Assembly (NCBI GenBank): GCA_030248295.1
Contig: JASANH010001234.1
Location: 496,001-560,000, forward strand
Direction: 5' to 3'
DNA: 64,000 nt
DNA from: Mesodorylaimus sp. YZB2_4
Lineage: Eukaryota; Nematoda; Enoplea; Dorylaimida; Dorylaimidae
Shown here: positions 1 to 10,480 of the stretch, piece after piece
How positions within the stretch are numbered: position 1 is the stretch's first letter
How the letters are laid out: the number at the start of each line of letters is the position of its first letter
Notes under the pieces: generated by a model
What the model was told of the DNA's origin: nothing
Databases searched by the model: none
The model's input: only the letters and a program-made list of their open reading frames with translations
Program-made: the position numbers and the translations under genes

Positions 1-923
1 CCACCCTAACGGAGCGATGTGTATGGAATCCAGAAAGACATACCAGATTCTTACTTGATCGAAGACATTCGACTTTGCGTTAAAGATAGTCTTGTAGGCA
101 GGATTGGCTTGAGCAGCTCGCATTTGATCCTGGCAAGTGTCCGTTGCAAATTAGCACATCTCGAAACATTATCAGCCTTACCTCTCCAGCTTCCATGGCC
201 GGTGCGGCTCCCCTGGCCGGGGTCTACGAAGGAAGATCAGTGGAAACTGTAGATCTCATCGAATCGATATCTTACCTTGAATCCGCCTTGACATCCCGGC
301 TGATCGAACACGCCCGACTTGGCACCGTAGAGCGTCTGATAGTTGGGCTGATTCGGTGGCGTCTTCAAACGGAAGTACCCTAGCACCATTATCGAAAAAA
401 GGAGTGCGAAACGGCTTACGAAGACGGTAGGCGCTGCAGGCGCGACTGGGGCTGCGGGTACTCGAGGGCCTGACGACGGTCCTTGTTTGGAACTGGCGCT
501 GTTTCGAGGCGATGCTCGGCTGGGAGCCATGCTCGGTCCATGCTCGAAACGATGATTTCGAAATGTGGTGGCAGGTTGCCTGTCCGTTCTACTTCGCCCG
601 CCTCGAGATCTTTGTCGCCGATAATTACGCGATCGTGGCGATCGTGGTCTATCATTGTAGCTAGGTATGTAGACGGACGGCGCGTAACCCGCTTCTTGCT
701 TGCGAGCACAGTCTTCGCAATATTCGGGGTCGTTGGGATCCGTGCTGAAGTATAGCGTCTCGATGAAATCCGGATTCTCACGCTTGCTGTTCGAACCGGA
801 GCAGCACAGCAAGACGAGCAAAATCAACGAAATTGCAATCAAAAACGAGACCGCGATCGGCAGAACCATGGGTGACAATTTCAGTGATACCGGGGCCAGA
901 GACTCGCCCGACATCGGAGCCAT
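1..923 (-). CDS. Single-pass membrane protein with NPxY tail modules (paralog A, 3' end beyond window)
   Basis: The start is the ATG at 923 (MAPMSGES), chosen because paralogs at 5759 and 43102 also begin MAP. A hydrophobic stretch at about residues 18-40 ends in CC, a likely palmitoylation site, and is followed by the family signature YCEDC. The tail is rich in Arg/Ser and then Pro/Ala. Downstream exons seen on the minus strand encode NQPNYQTLYGAKSGVFDQ (about 297-350), a short Ala-rich exon (about 188-229) and NPAYKTIFNAKSNVFD (about 50-115), each with a good donor site. The exon 1/exon 2 junction near 390-430 is not resolved: a GTAAGC donor is present, but the obvious acceptor would shift frame. 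I know no named family. Predicted topology is a short outside N-terminus, one membrane span and a cytoplasmic tail that could bind PTB/endocytic adaptors through NPxY; that function is inference. Confidence 0.65.
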
Positions 924-3689
924 GATAACACAACCGCACGGCACTGAAGACAAGATGGGAATAAAAGATTGGGAACAGGGGATGCAAATGGCTACTTTAC
1001 ACTTCTCGCGAGGATGCTGGGTGCAATGTGCAGAGGAGATTGTTGGCGTGGTTCGAGTTGCCTGCATACTTCGTCATAGCGCATGCCCTGTGCCCAGCTC
1101 GCTTGATGAGTGAGCGTTTATATTGGCACGCTGGATCAGAAGGCATAAGGCCATGGTAACAGAAAAGTGGTCGAGCGTAAAATTTGAGACCATTGCTTGG
1201 CATACACACTCAACGGATCTCGTCCAAACAACAGAGTGGACACGATGCGAAGTATGAAATCAGCAGGCACGACCAGCCAGTCTGGGGCCGTTTTCGCACT
1301 CACTTACGACATGCCCTGAATCTGAGACGGTCGTAGGCACCATGAAAGGGTAAGGCTTAGAATAAAAAATTCAGGACATGTATAAACTAATTGTGAAGCT
1401 ACCTTTCCTAGAAATTCAATGCGAGAAGGGCCTTGTTTTAAGTGACGAGAGGTAAGATGTGGGGAAGGTACAGCTAGATCGTGGGCAATGGGGACATAGA
1501 GTACCCCCTGTGCTTTGGAATCACGTAACCCAGAGCCTATCGTACCCTAGGCTACATGATTTCAAAGGGGCCCAGCCTAAGGGATCTACATGGTACCTAC
1601 AGTAGGTGAGGGCAGGTGCACCACACATTGTGGGCAGCCCAGGTTAGCGTTTTAGCTATATGCATATAGTTCACTGCGGCTCTGCTTTTGCACCGCTTAT
1701 TCTTAAGTCTTACGTCACCGAATGACACGTCAGGCTGGCAAGTGAGCTTTGCTAGGAAACTTTTTCTCTCAAGTGTAGCGGGCTTGTAAAACGGTGGCTT
1801 ATAGTGCTCCTATACATGGCCCAGCATCCCTTGCATGCAGCTTTCAGGCACGAACAGCATGTAAACTGTATGGTCATACATTGGAGAAGGTACCGCGGGG
1901 AGCTGATAAACTCAACGACACTCCAAGCAGGCGCAGTTGGTCTATTTTTGGGTCAACCTAATTCGACACTTTAGAACAAACGCTCGTTCTTGCACGATGC
2001 GTGTACAACTGGGATTTTACTAGACGAGGACAGGCACTACTAATCGTGAGGTTTCCACCAGGACCATGGTCTCGAAGACGTGGGAGCCACGGATGGGCTT
2101 CTGCCTCGTCTGGACCCGACGCCTATGGCGTATATTTCCGGGCAGGAATGCAGTGGAATGCCCTTATTTGAATAAGGTTTTGGACTAATAAGCTCACTTG
2201 AGCGAAGCTCGTTTTTGCGTACACCCAACCAGCAGTCAAAGCTTACAAGCTGTGGGGCAGCTTCCATCTGTGTCTCCGCTAGGAGCACCCCCACGCGGCC
2301 ATCGTGGACAGGACACCTGACGGAGTGGGCTCTGAACCCTGTCAATGTCCGGCTGTTTAGCTTCCGCCTCTCCACTTGGAACACCTCTACGGTCCCGGGT
2401 GAGTCACCCACGTCATGGCGTGCAGCCATCGAGGGTTTATGGTTCGCAAGCCATCAGTCACGGGGGAATGGGACGAGGGACGGGACGAGCCCAGCCACTT
2501 GCAACCAAGCAACATGGATAAGCCAACGCTGAATATTGAACCACCACGACCAGAGGGCCTAACCAGATACTGCTGCGGGTTCGAGGCAGACAACCAAATT
2601 ATCTTCTCCGTAGCTCAACTCAGCATCCTTATGGCACTACTCCCATTGTTGGAGAGGCTCGACTGGTAATCGATACGCTGCGCAGAGCTAATAGCTGGGA
2701 GTATCACCCATTTGGGTAATCTTTCAGACATGGACTGGGCCAGGAATTGGCTGGCTACACTTGGTTTTCAGACTGTGCAAAAGCTCCACTGGTCACTGCC
2801 TCCAGTAATACGGACCTGGTCGAAATACATTGTGACGTGGACGCCGGATATTCTGGCTCTGCAGTTAGTGCGTGGTAACTGCTCTACTCTGGCGGCGAGG
2901 CAAAGTCTTTTACAGTATCTACGAGACGGACCCGTATCCGACGCACCACGGTTCGATGAAGCGGGTTGCGTCCTGCTGGTCTCAGAATCAGCTGACTGTT
3001 CGTACCAATGGTGGCCTGTCATTCTGAACATACAAGGCACTGCAGGCAATAGTATATGCATATAACCCCCCTGAAGTGGGAGAATGATGAAGAGGTCCAT
3101 TACACCAAAACAAGTATCGGAAGTTCGCCCGGCTTGGGCAGAATGTGCCAAAAGAGATTAGCCACCTCCCTCTAATCCCCGCTGGGGGCAGTCGATCGTG
3201 TGTCTTGCATCCTACAGTATGCTCATCGAATCACCATGGTGGGATATCTGACTGGCAGCCTCGCCTTTCCTGGGTCAAATCCTGCACCGCACCCCTGCAG
3301 TACAGCTCGTTTGGTTTGGTCCAGGGTACTTGGTCGATTCTGGCAGCCCACGGTCAGCTTTACCCAGCACCCACTATCGTTGACGTGCGAGTTGATTGCC
3401 AAGCATTACACCTACTCAAGGCAATGTGAATCTGGATTCGGTATCGCATCTGGGTTTGTGCTCCCAAGCACTGGGAAGAGTGCGCTAATTTTAATCATCA
3501 TGTGACTAGTGTAAGACATGGCTAGACAGTTGCTATTGCGCCACGACGTACAAATCTCCTGCCCTGCTGCGGGAAGCAAGCATCATGAAAAGGTCAGAGC
3601 ATGCTGGTACATACATCAGCATAATCATCAGCACTACACTGAGACACAATCTTCCATGCACTGATCACTGATTTTCAGACTTCGCTAGA
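924..3689. other. Intergenic region, no gene recognised
   Basis: About 2.8 kb separates paralog A from gene B. Open frames at 2215-2669, 2712-3065 and 3145-3505 overlap each other on both strands, contain no domain I recognise and lack splice-consistent continuations. Sequence right of about 3636 belongs to the inverted duplication shared with 45221; left of that the two copies diverge. I see no RNA gene, tandem array or transposon terminus here. Confidence 0.5.
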
Positions 3690-5759
3690 TCAGCGAAATT
3701 TGGATTGCGTCATCGACGCACCAGGTTTGCCTGCAGCCGTGCCCTGTTAAGCAAAGAACTGCACATTTGCTGGTCATCAGAGAAAATACAAGTTACCCCG
3801 AAAACTTCCGACTTGGCGCCGTAAAGTGTTTGGTATGTTGGATTGACCTGCGATGCTTTCATACGCCCCTAAAAGGCAACAAATATTACAGTGTTTGAGC
3901 GGAAACTGACCACGAGGGCTTACGTCCTGCGTCCCAGCACCAGCCATACTCTTCTGCGGAACCTGGCTCTGAAATCCATATTCAATCATGCAAATATCAG
4001 CATGCTGAGTCTGAAACTATATTTTACACATCTTGAAGGAATGCTGCGCTTCCACAACATACATGCCTTCCCTGTTTGGTCTATGGAGGCAAGACTTCTC
4101 TGAGCGTGTCTTTTCTAGACCAGAAGCACCACATTCCTTCACTGGGTGAGTAAAATATAGTTTCATATATCGTCAAGTACTCACTGGTGCCAGCCCGCCG
4201 ACTTCGCGCACCATTGTTTTTTGTTCGAACACTCTTCCACCACCGCCTCGACCGCCTCCCCCACCAGCCTGAAACCAAGAACCATGTCCCCGCATAGTCA
4301 CGCCACCCGCACTCCTTACATCGAACATGTCCGACTTGATGTCATAGATGGTCTTGTAGGCCGGATTCTTCCACGCATTGTGCATTTGCGACTGAAAAGA
4401 AGCATGGTTTCGGGTGCTCGAAACCAGCCGGGGTCGTCAACTTACGTCGCTCGGTGCAGCCCCTTTTCCACCCTGCAAAATGACCACACTGTACTGTCTA
4501 TGTCCAGTCAAGACAGTCCCTCATTTCCAACTGAATTCGGGTCTGCGGGACACTGTTTCCCTGCGGGCGACTCCCTGTCCTCTGTGTCCTCAGGGAAGGC
4601 TCATCTGGTTTTCTAACCATGGCCTCGTGCAACAGGCGCGGACCTCATTGGCACCTGTCACTGCACTGGTTCAGAGAACTGGTCTGCCTCACCTAAGTCT
4701 GGGCCAGACACGGGACCGAGAGATTGAGGCCCTTGGATGTCATCCCATGTAGTAACCTTAACGCCTTCATGAGTCCCCTTCGGTCTGCGATGATCCCACT
4801 TCCCTCATGAGTCCCCCAGAAGGCTGATCAGGCTGAGGGGGCATCTCGTAGAAAGACTACAGATGCCCCCTCAGCTTAGGCTTCCCTTGTCATCTAGTTT
4901 GCTGAACATTGGTGACCCCCTGTAGTGGGCATGACCCTTCATGAGTCCCCCAGGTCTCTGATGGTCCCCGCTCACAGGGCTTCCCTTAGAAGACTCCAGA
5001 TGCCCCCTCAGCTTAGACTTCTCGAGGTAGCGCCCCTGTTACGGCCTTACCCTGACAGAAGCAGCGGGTATTCGCCGATCATTGTCCCCGCTCCGTTCTG
5101 GCGATGTTTTTCGGCGTTGTTGACGGCCTCCCGCTCGAGCTGACTTCTGAAGGAATTTTTCGAAGCAAAAAATCGAAAAAGTTTAATAACCTTACAGCAC
5201 TGCCGGACGATGGTCCACTTCGAAACGATCCTGGTCGTCGTGACAAAAATCCCGGCTTTTGTGACCGTTCTCGAGCCGATTCGTACATGCTCTCTCGTTC
5301 CCGAACCATGGAACGTAACTTCTCTTTGGACATGGCTGGCCGCACGGACTGCTGGTTCCTGTCGACCGGCTCGCATCCGTGGTCATAGTAGTGCAGTCTG
5401 GTGTAATAATCGGGTGCCCGGGGGACGATGACCTTATTGTTCTCTTTGCACCAGTACCAGAGATCGCTGCGGAAATGATTGGCTTCGTTCGGGCATTCCT
5501 CATCGAGTCGCATTCGCGAGCAATCTTCGCAAAAGTACGGGCTTTCGGGACTCATCAACACCACGTGTATTCCATCTTCGAACGGGTCCTGCGACGGATC
5601 GTAGGGCAGTTTACGAAGCAGAGTATCCTCGTCACCACCACCGCAGCAACAGCACATCAACACGATGAGCACGAGCGAGGCGGCCACACACAACGTGATC
5701 ACCACCGACCACACGTAGGGTAGCACTGGCCACGCTGACACGACCACCACTGGCGCCAT
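3690..5759 (-). CDS. Single-pass membrane protein with NPxY tail modules (gene B, left copy)
   Basis: Eight-exon gene matching the right-hand copy (43102-45172). It starts at 5759, the second Met of an upstream-extended frame, because the MAP start is shared by all paralogs. One hydrophobic span of about 25 residues ends in CCCC followed by GGG. A FCEDC cysteine cluster and a basic, Arg-rich segment (exons 1-2) follow. Small in-frame exons then encode a Gly-rich linker and two NPxY modules, NPAYKTIYDIKSDMFD (about 4330-4385) and NPTYQTLYGAKSEVFG (about 3790-3850), before a short C-terminus ending QSKFR and the stop at 3690-3692. I found no disabling change, unlike the neighbouring WAP copy. 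It is divergently oriented to that gene across 838 bp. Function is unknown; a plasma-membrane adaptor or receptor-like role is inference. Confidence 0.75.
4012..4165. mobile_element. MITE with 16-bp terminal inverted repeats (intronic, left copy)
   Basis: The ends are TGAAACTATATTTTAC and its exact complement GTAAAATATAGTTTCA, enclosing 154 bp with a second internal stem (GGAATG/CATTCC). It lies in an intron of the left membrane-protein gene. The same element is at the matching place in the right copy (44697-44850), so it predates the duplication. A related member is in an IFT57 intron (34709-34849). No coding capacity. Confidence 0.8.
4832..4875. repeat. Intronic hairpin with flanking direct repeats
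   Basis: CTGAGGGGGCATCT and AGATGCCCCCTCAG form a 14-bp stem around about 16 nt. Several copies of TCATGAGTCCCC and a further AGATGCCCCCTCAG half lie within 200 bp on either side. The cluster is inside a membrane-gene intron and is preserved in the right copy (about 43850-44100). Confidence 0.7.
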
Positions 5760-6597
5760 CATCCGCCTCGACCAACCGCACCTGCCCGCAAGTGCTTTGC
5801 TTCTGGTCAGCTGCCACCAGCAAAGAATGGAGCATGCTCGTACGTTTCGCTGCAGCGTAAAGTACGAGCATGCTCTCATGCATGTACTTTACACTGCATG
5901 GTACAGTAAAGCGCAGTGACGGCCTCTGAGCAACTTTACACTGCGTCTCATTAAAATTCACATTTTAAAGTGCATGCATGTCTGCTATCTTTGCACTTTT
6001 ATATCGTAAACCTGGCACATAAACACAATGCAAAAGTGTTGGAACTTCCGGGATTCGAACTCGACCAGTCCATATGTCATCATTCATGGTACAGGGACGC
6101 GCAGCAGTTACCTCTGTGCAGCTTTACACTGCATCTACAGCCTGCCATTTGCATCTTATTACAGCCTCACGTTCGAGTGCATGCGCTTCTGTATCGTAAA
6201 CCTGATGCATGATACAAAAGTGTTGGAGCTTCCGGGATTCGAACTCGTGCATTCCAATCGTAATCCGTTTATGGCTATACTTTTGATGGTTTATTCTCAT
6301 CTGCGTAATATTGGCCAGATTCCCAAACGGAATCGAGTCTGAAAAAGTGTCCTTGACTTTTCGTCTGGCACGCAGTTGATGCAAGGCGGGCGACACCGAT
6401 ATACGTCAGAGTGTGACACTGTAATTCTGGGTCGTGCATACAATCTGGGCTTCGTATACGCAAAATGCGAGGCACGTGTTGAGTGTTGCCAGGCCCAGTG
6501 ACCCTGTAAGAAACCGTCACCACTTTCCTCCCGCCTCGCCTATAAACACTCCTCACTCGACAGCGTTTTCAGTTTCAACCATCGACACTTGCCCACC
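5760..6597. promoter_or_regulatory. Divergent promoter region with repeated CTTTACACTGC motifs
   Basis: The 838 bp between the two start codons hold three exact copies of CTTTACACTGC (5887-5897, 5934-5944, 6122-6132) and a one-mismatch copy on the other strand near 5850. A GAGCATGCTCGTAC/GTACGAGCATGCTC inverted repeat lies at about 5829-5876. Two direct repeats of about 65 bp (about 6002-6070 and 6192-6256) each contain a tRNA B-box-like TTCGAA segment. The right copy keeps four exact motifs. This may be shared cis-control of both genes, but no binding factor is identified. Confidence 0.55.
6541..6574 (+). promoter_or_regulatory. Core promoter of left WAP gene (TATA + Inr)
   Basis: TATAAA at 6541-6546 is followed 28 bp later by TCAGTT (6569-6574), a good initiator, and the ATG comes at 6598 with context CCACCATGG. 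The right copy has the same TATA box (complement at 42315-42320). Confidence 0.75.
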
Positions 6598-8507
6598 ATG
6601 GCCCCTCTCTATCGATTCTGCCTCCTTTTAACCGTGTTGCTCGTGGACCGAGTGAGTGCGCAGCAAGGTAGAGCCAATCAGGGAGTGTGCCCCAGACCCA
6701 ACAACCCACCCGGACCCTGCACAACCCTCTGCCAAGACGACGCCCGCTGCGGACCCGGATTCAAATGCTGCGACACTGGCTGCGGACGAGTGTGCAGGAG
6801 AGTGGTGCCCCCAGGAGGTAAGTGCCCCAGCCACAATAGAGAGCACTCCCTCACTACTTTTTCAGCACAGATGCTCCCCAAGGCCAACAGAGTCCCCGAG
6901 GCCAGCAGGGTCCCCAAGGCCAGCGACCACCCAACAACGGACAGCGTGGCCCCAATGGACAGCGACCCCAGCAAGGGCAACAGTCTCAGCAACTGCCCCC
7001 TCAGCCATCCCTGGTCGGTCTAGGCGGATGCAGCAGTGGGGCCACACTAAGGAACCCTGACGGTAGCACACTCGTGTGCGGGTTTGGTCCCCGCGATTTC
7101 GCTTGTCCCGCCGACTTCTCCTGCGTCTTCGACAGCGTCCTACGCTCGCTCATCTGCTGCCCATCAGGTAAGTGAGTCCACCACAGCCCACTGTCCGCCA
7201 CCTGACACTGCCTTTGCAGCCGATGCCACCTTGCCTCCCACACCCAGCCCCCCTAATCCGTGCCCCGACGGCGAGCCATTGAAGGACGAGTTTAACAATC
7301 ACCTGCCCTGCGACACCGATGGGACCACCGGCATCAGCAACTGCCCCAGCGGCACCCTGTGCACAGGCGGTGCCTGCTGCCGTCCCAAGTCCGTGGCTGG
7401 TAAGTCCACTCGTTGCCCCCACCCGACCCCCATGACACCTTAAATTGCAGGCTTCCTGTCCATCAAGCCCGGCCAGTGTCCACTGCCACTCCCCATCGGC
7501 CAAGGCGGCTCCTGCACCAACGAGTGAAGTCCACGCGCCCCCTCGCACTCCTCTCTCCTATCGATTCCCTTGCAGGCAGCTTCGACGCCGAGTGCCAAGG
7601 CTCGCTCAAGTGCTGCTTTGTCGGGTGCGGCGCCCGCTGCGTCCAAGTTGCCAGCGACCCCACGCCCGGCCAGGCTGGTGCCTCGCCCCCGGGCACTCCA
7701 CTGGCGGCCGGTGGTGCCCCCGGACAACAGGTGCCATTCGAACTGGTGCCCACTCGCAACGACGGCATCTTCCTCCAACAACAACGGCAAGGTTTCATCC
7801 CCCAGCAATCTGGATTTCTGAATGATCAGCAAGGCGGTGGTCTGGGGGCCGAGGACCCCAGGGGGCATTTACACCCCAACAACAGTTCGGGGGACCCCAA
7901 CGAGGCGGCCCCCAGTCCTCGCCCCTATTCCCTGGAAGAATTCAAAATGATTTCGCGTCCAAGAGCGAAAGCTGCCTTAAAGGCACCATCTTCCGACCCG
8001 GTGTCGGCCCTGGTAAGTTCCCACTGTTCCTGTTGGCCGTGCATTTCACATCGCCTTTCGCTTGGCGACACACATCAGTCATAGCAATCACATGAGTGTG
8101 TCACCTGCCCATACCTGCGCATAGAAAACCCTTCAATGCCCCGCACGGCTAACAGGACAACAGACAATGCACACGGCCTCTTTCAGTGACCACCAACGAC
8201 ACATGCGAGAACACATCGTGCCCAGCGTGCCACGAATGCAGCGAGACGACTGGCATCCCTCGCTGCATACGAATGCCCGACTGCTGCCCAGGTAAGCCCC
8301 CCCCAGCCCTGACACCCCATCCTACACTGGCCCATTTCAGACGGCACCACTCCGACGGCCTGCCACACGAACCCGTGTCCCCACAGGAAGTGCCCCGACA
8401 ACGCAGAGGCCTTCTGCTTCCCCGACGGATGCAGCAACTCGTGCCGAGCCGTCTACTACGATCGATCGGGCAACGTGGTCGTCTGCCCCACAGCCACCAG
8501 TCTCTAA
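6598..8507 (+). pseudogene. WAP/lustrin-type secreted cysteine-rich protein, left copy, damaged
   Basis: Seven-exon gene structure parallel to the intact right copy (40352-42263). The signal peptide, first WAP domain, Gln/Gly/Pro-rich repeat segment and lustrin-like cysteine module are intact. Exons are about 6598-6817, 6871-7167, 7220-7399, 7451-7527, 7576-8012, 8187-8291 and 8341-8507. Two single-base deletions distinguish it. One removes the T of the exon 4 donor near 7526 (GAGTGAAGT here, GAGTGTAAGT right), so WAP domain 2 cannot be spliced in the same way. The other, near 7844 (TCTGGGGG here, TCTCGGGGG right), shifts frame in exon 5. The cryptic donor GTGAAGT would also shift frame. So it is probably non-functional, or the two deletions are assembly errors in one copy. 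The rest of the sequence is still close to intact, arguing for recent damage. Confidence 0.65.
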
Positions 8508-9233
8508 ATGCTTTCCTACTCCACTCACACAATCATGATGCGTTTGATGCAGCAGCAGGAGGGAAAAGGCCAAGGCGCGTCACCAGAGTTTCAGACGCCA
8601 CCAGCATCGCTGATCAAGAGTGGAAAGCCACTATCGCCATTATCCGCTCGTCCCACTTCACCAGCGCAGGACAACAGCAAGCGTTTGGCACTTGGATGGT
8701 CGTGCGAGATGAAGCAAAGCCTGTGGAGACAACTACGAGTCAAGGACAGATACAATGTGGTCAATCCTGCATCAGCAGAACCAACCGCGCCCCCCCCCCC
8801 GCAACGTCGCCTCAGCCTATGGTCACATCCGCTTCAAACTCGACGGTACCAAGCTCAGGACTGGAGGAAATAGCAGACGGTCGAGGACGATTCGTCGCAA
8901 AGCCCCGGCGTATGCAGTGCTGTTTCCTTACATTACGCCGCTGGATATTCGATTTGGGCAAAGTCCATTCAGGATAGGGAAAGACAGAACCAGGAGTTGG
9001 ATCGAGGTAGTCGAGGACACTTTGCATGATGCAATAGGACCTGACTTAGGTGTGCACAAACCTGTTCCTCTTGAGTTAAGGTGATCCAGCCCCTATGTTA
9101 GTGCCAGTGTGATTTGCATATCGCCTGGTTTGCTCGTCGACCCAGGAATGGCTATTGTGCCTAACAATAAGATTGGTTCATCTGGCCAGGTTCGGGAACT
9201 AGTTGCGCCCTATACCAGCGTGGATTAGAAACG
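8508..9233. other. Intergenic region, no gene recognised
   Basis: This stretch begins where similarity to the right-hand duplication ends. Overlapping frames at 8508-8873 and 8755-9084 have no recognisable domain and contain a C-run. No transposon ends or RNA genes are visible. Confidence 0.4.
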
Positions 9234-9270
9234 TATATAAGGAGCCCGTTTTGTGATGCTCACGATCAGT
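9234..9270 (+). promoter_or_regulatory. Core promoter upstream of kinesin-tail fragment (TATA + Inr)
   Basis: TATATAAGG at 9234 and TCAGTCAGT beginning at 9266 have canonical 30-32 bp spacing. This is an arthropod/ecdysozoan-style TCAGT initiator. It directly precedes a short ATG frame and a duplicated kinesin tail exon. Confidence 0.6.
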
Positions 9271-9314
9271 CAGTCGTAGCGGTGTCGATTTCAAACGCGA
9301 AAGCGGTGTCGGCC

Positions 9315-9711
9315 ATGTCCATCACCACGACTTTGGGTATCAGCAGTCTTGTTGAGTGCAAAAAAGATGGTAAGTCTTTTGTTAATGAATCTACGGCCAG
9401 GATGAATTTTGACATAGGCTTTGGTAGCGAGTGCGAAGGTGGAGCACCAAGATTCAGGAATGTATGACGCGAAAAAAGGAAAAGCGACGGAGAAAAGTAA
9501 AAATGATAAGAACGGGGCTTACGCGGCGTTTGTCAGTGCTTCAAGTAACGCGCGATGCCGCACGACATCAGAGCACGGGGCGTCCTCGCGACCACCCACT
9601 GCTTATTTCTTGCGGAGTATGGTCAGAGGAGTGCGCAATCGATCGGCCAACGATGTGCCCAAGGTCGGTTTGAACGACGTCACGGACGATTCGGACACCG
9701 ACGTCGAATAG
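9315..9711 (+). CDS. Possible chimeric small gene: new first exon joined to duplicated kinesin-6 tail exon
   Basis: An ATG at 9315 opens 18 codons, then GATG|GTAAGT at 9369/9370. The following exon is a duplicate of the last kinesin-6 exon (compare 54185-54556) and remains open to the TAG at 9709-9711, ending DDSDTDVE. Two splices work. Acceptor GGTAG at 9427 gives a 112-residue product from 9315. The ancestral acceptor CATAG at 9417 joins in frame to an ATG at 9367-9369. The tail lacks the REGKL-type segment found in the right copy between the SAND and TDVE parts, but has no stop. With its own TATA/Inr promoter and a conserved AATAAA downstream (about 9859), it could be expressed. Equally it may be a dead fragment at a duplication breakpoint. 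Confidence 0.4.
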
Positions 9712-10480
9712 AGGGAGAAGTTTTGGGGGTGTTGTACTTACAAGACTCACATTTACTAATCCAAGCGGTAGGCGTTTTATCAACATTACTAGTCTCATAA
9801 TGTGTTTTTTAATTAATTTGGTAAATACTAACATTTGTTCTATATTTGGAGAAGATGAAATAAAGATTAACAGAGTCGACGAGCTCTCTTGTTAGCCGTG
9901 TATTGTTCTCTCGTTAGGCGTGCGTGCGGCACCGCTAACGGGAGAACAATGGAGGGGGTCAGTGATGGTGTACAAGCACGGTACAGCATGGTGTACAAAA
10001 CGTGAATAAGTATCGGAGAAAATGATGGATGTGGGCTCGAGTGGGACTGGTGCCAATGTAGGAGCTTCGTTAGAATCGTATTCAAATTGACTGAACTGGG
10101 GCCTGATCTCTTTGGGGTGTGGGTAGTGTAGTTCATGGCAGGGAGAAGCCAAGGCGGTGAGAACAGCCCCCTGAGTGAGATCGGGGCTCTGCCTTGCTTC
10201 GCTCGCGATTCTAAATTGACTGGGAGCCACTCTTTGTGCAACCCATGAGGCAGACCAGGCGCCAGCCAGGAATTTCGATTAGCTTACTCTCAAGGAGCCT
10301 TCCTTCCATCGCAGAATCCAGGAGTTGACTCCAGGGCAGGGACATGGTCTGTCGTGGGTGTGATCTGGGATTGTTGAGACATGGTCGTGCGCTGTGCTCG
10401 TAAAGGATCCTCTAGTGTCGACTGCGCCATCGACAGTGAAACTGGTGGCCAGCGTGGTGCATTCGACCAGGCCAGACGTG
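9418..10480. repeat. Third partial copy of kinesin tail, spacer and coiled-coil gene start
   Basis: From the kinesin last exon through the polyA signal, a stem-loop (9902-9950) and the coiled-coil gene start (MDVGSSGTGANVGASLES, then a stop), this segment parallels 54185-55200. It is also inverted relative to about 14155-22560. It contains the empty site for the BEL insertion at 10336-10340. Similarity to the inverted partner ends near 10480/14155. Confidence 0.85.
9902..9950. repeat. Stem-loop between kinesin tail and coiled-coil start (copy 1)
   Basis: ATTGTTCTCTCGTTAG and CTAACGGGAGAACAAT form an imperfect stem. The same stem-loop is at 22271-22319 and 55031-55079, always between the kinesin polyA signal and the coiled-coil gene ATG. 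Confidence 0.75.

Larger units (their letters stand above)
3636..8512. repeat. Left arm of 4.9-kb inverted duplication (membrane-protein/WAP gene pair)
   Basis: This block is the reverse complement of 40347-45221, with scattered substitutions and short indels. It contains the whole membrane-protein gene, the intergenic promoter region and the whole WAP gene. Similarity stops right after the WAP stop codon on one side (8512/40347) and about 55 bp beyond the membrane-gene stop on the other (3636/45221). Clean breaks next to gene ends suggest a defined duplication segment rather than gradual decay. Confidence 0.93.

Noticed and set aside
2040-3505. Cluster of 90-130 codon frames
   Set aside because: Frames overlap on both strands with no shared domain, splice logic or promoter. 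I could not tie them to a transposon or gene.
6192-6256. tRNA genes at TTCGAATCCCGGAAG motifs (also 6002-6070 and right-copy counterparts)
   Set aside because: Only a B-box-like T-arm is present; no acceptor complement, D arm or anticodon stem in the expected distance. They look like repeat fragments in a promoter region.
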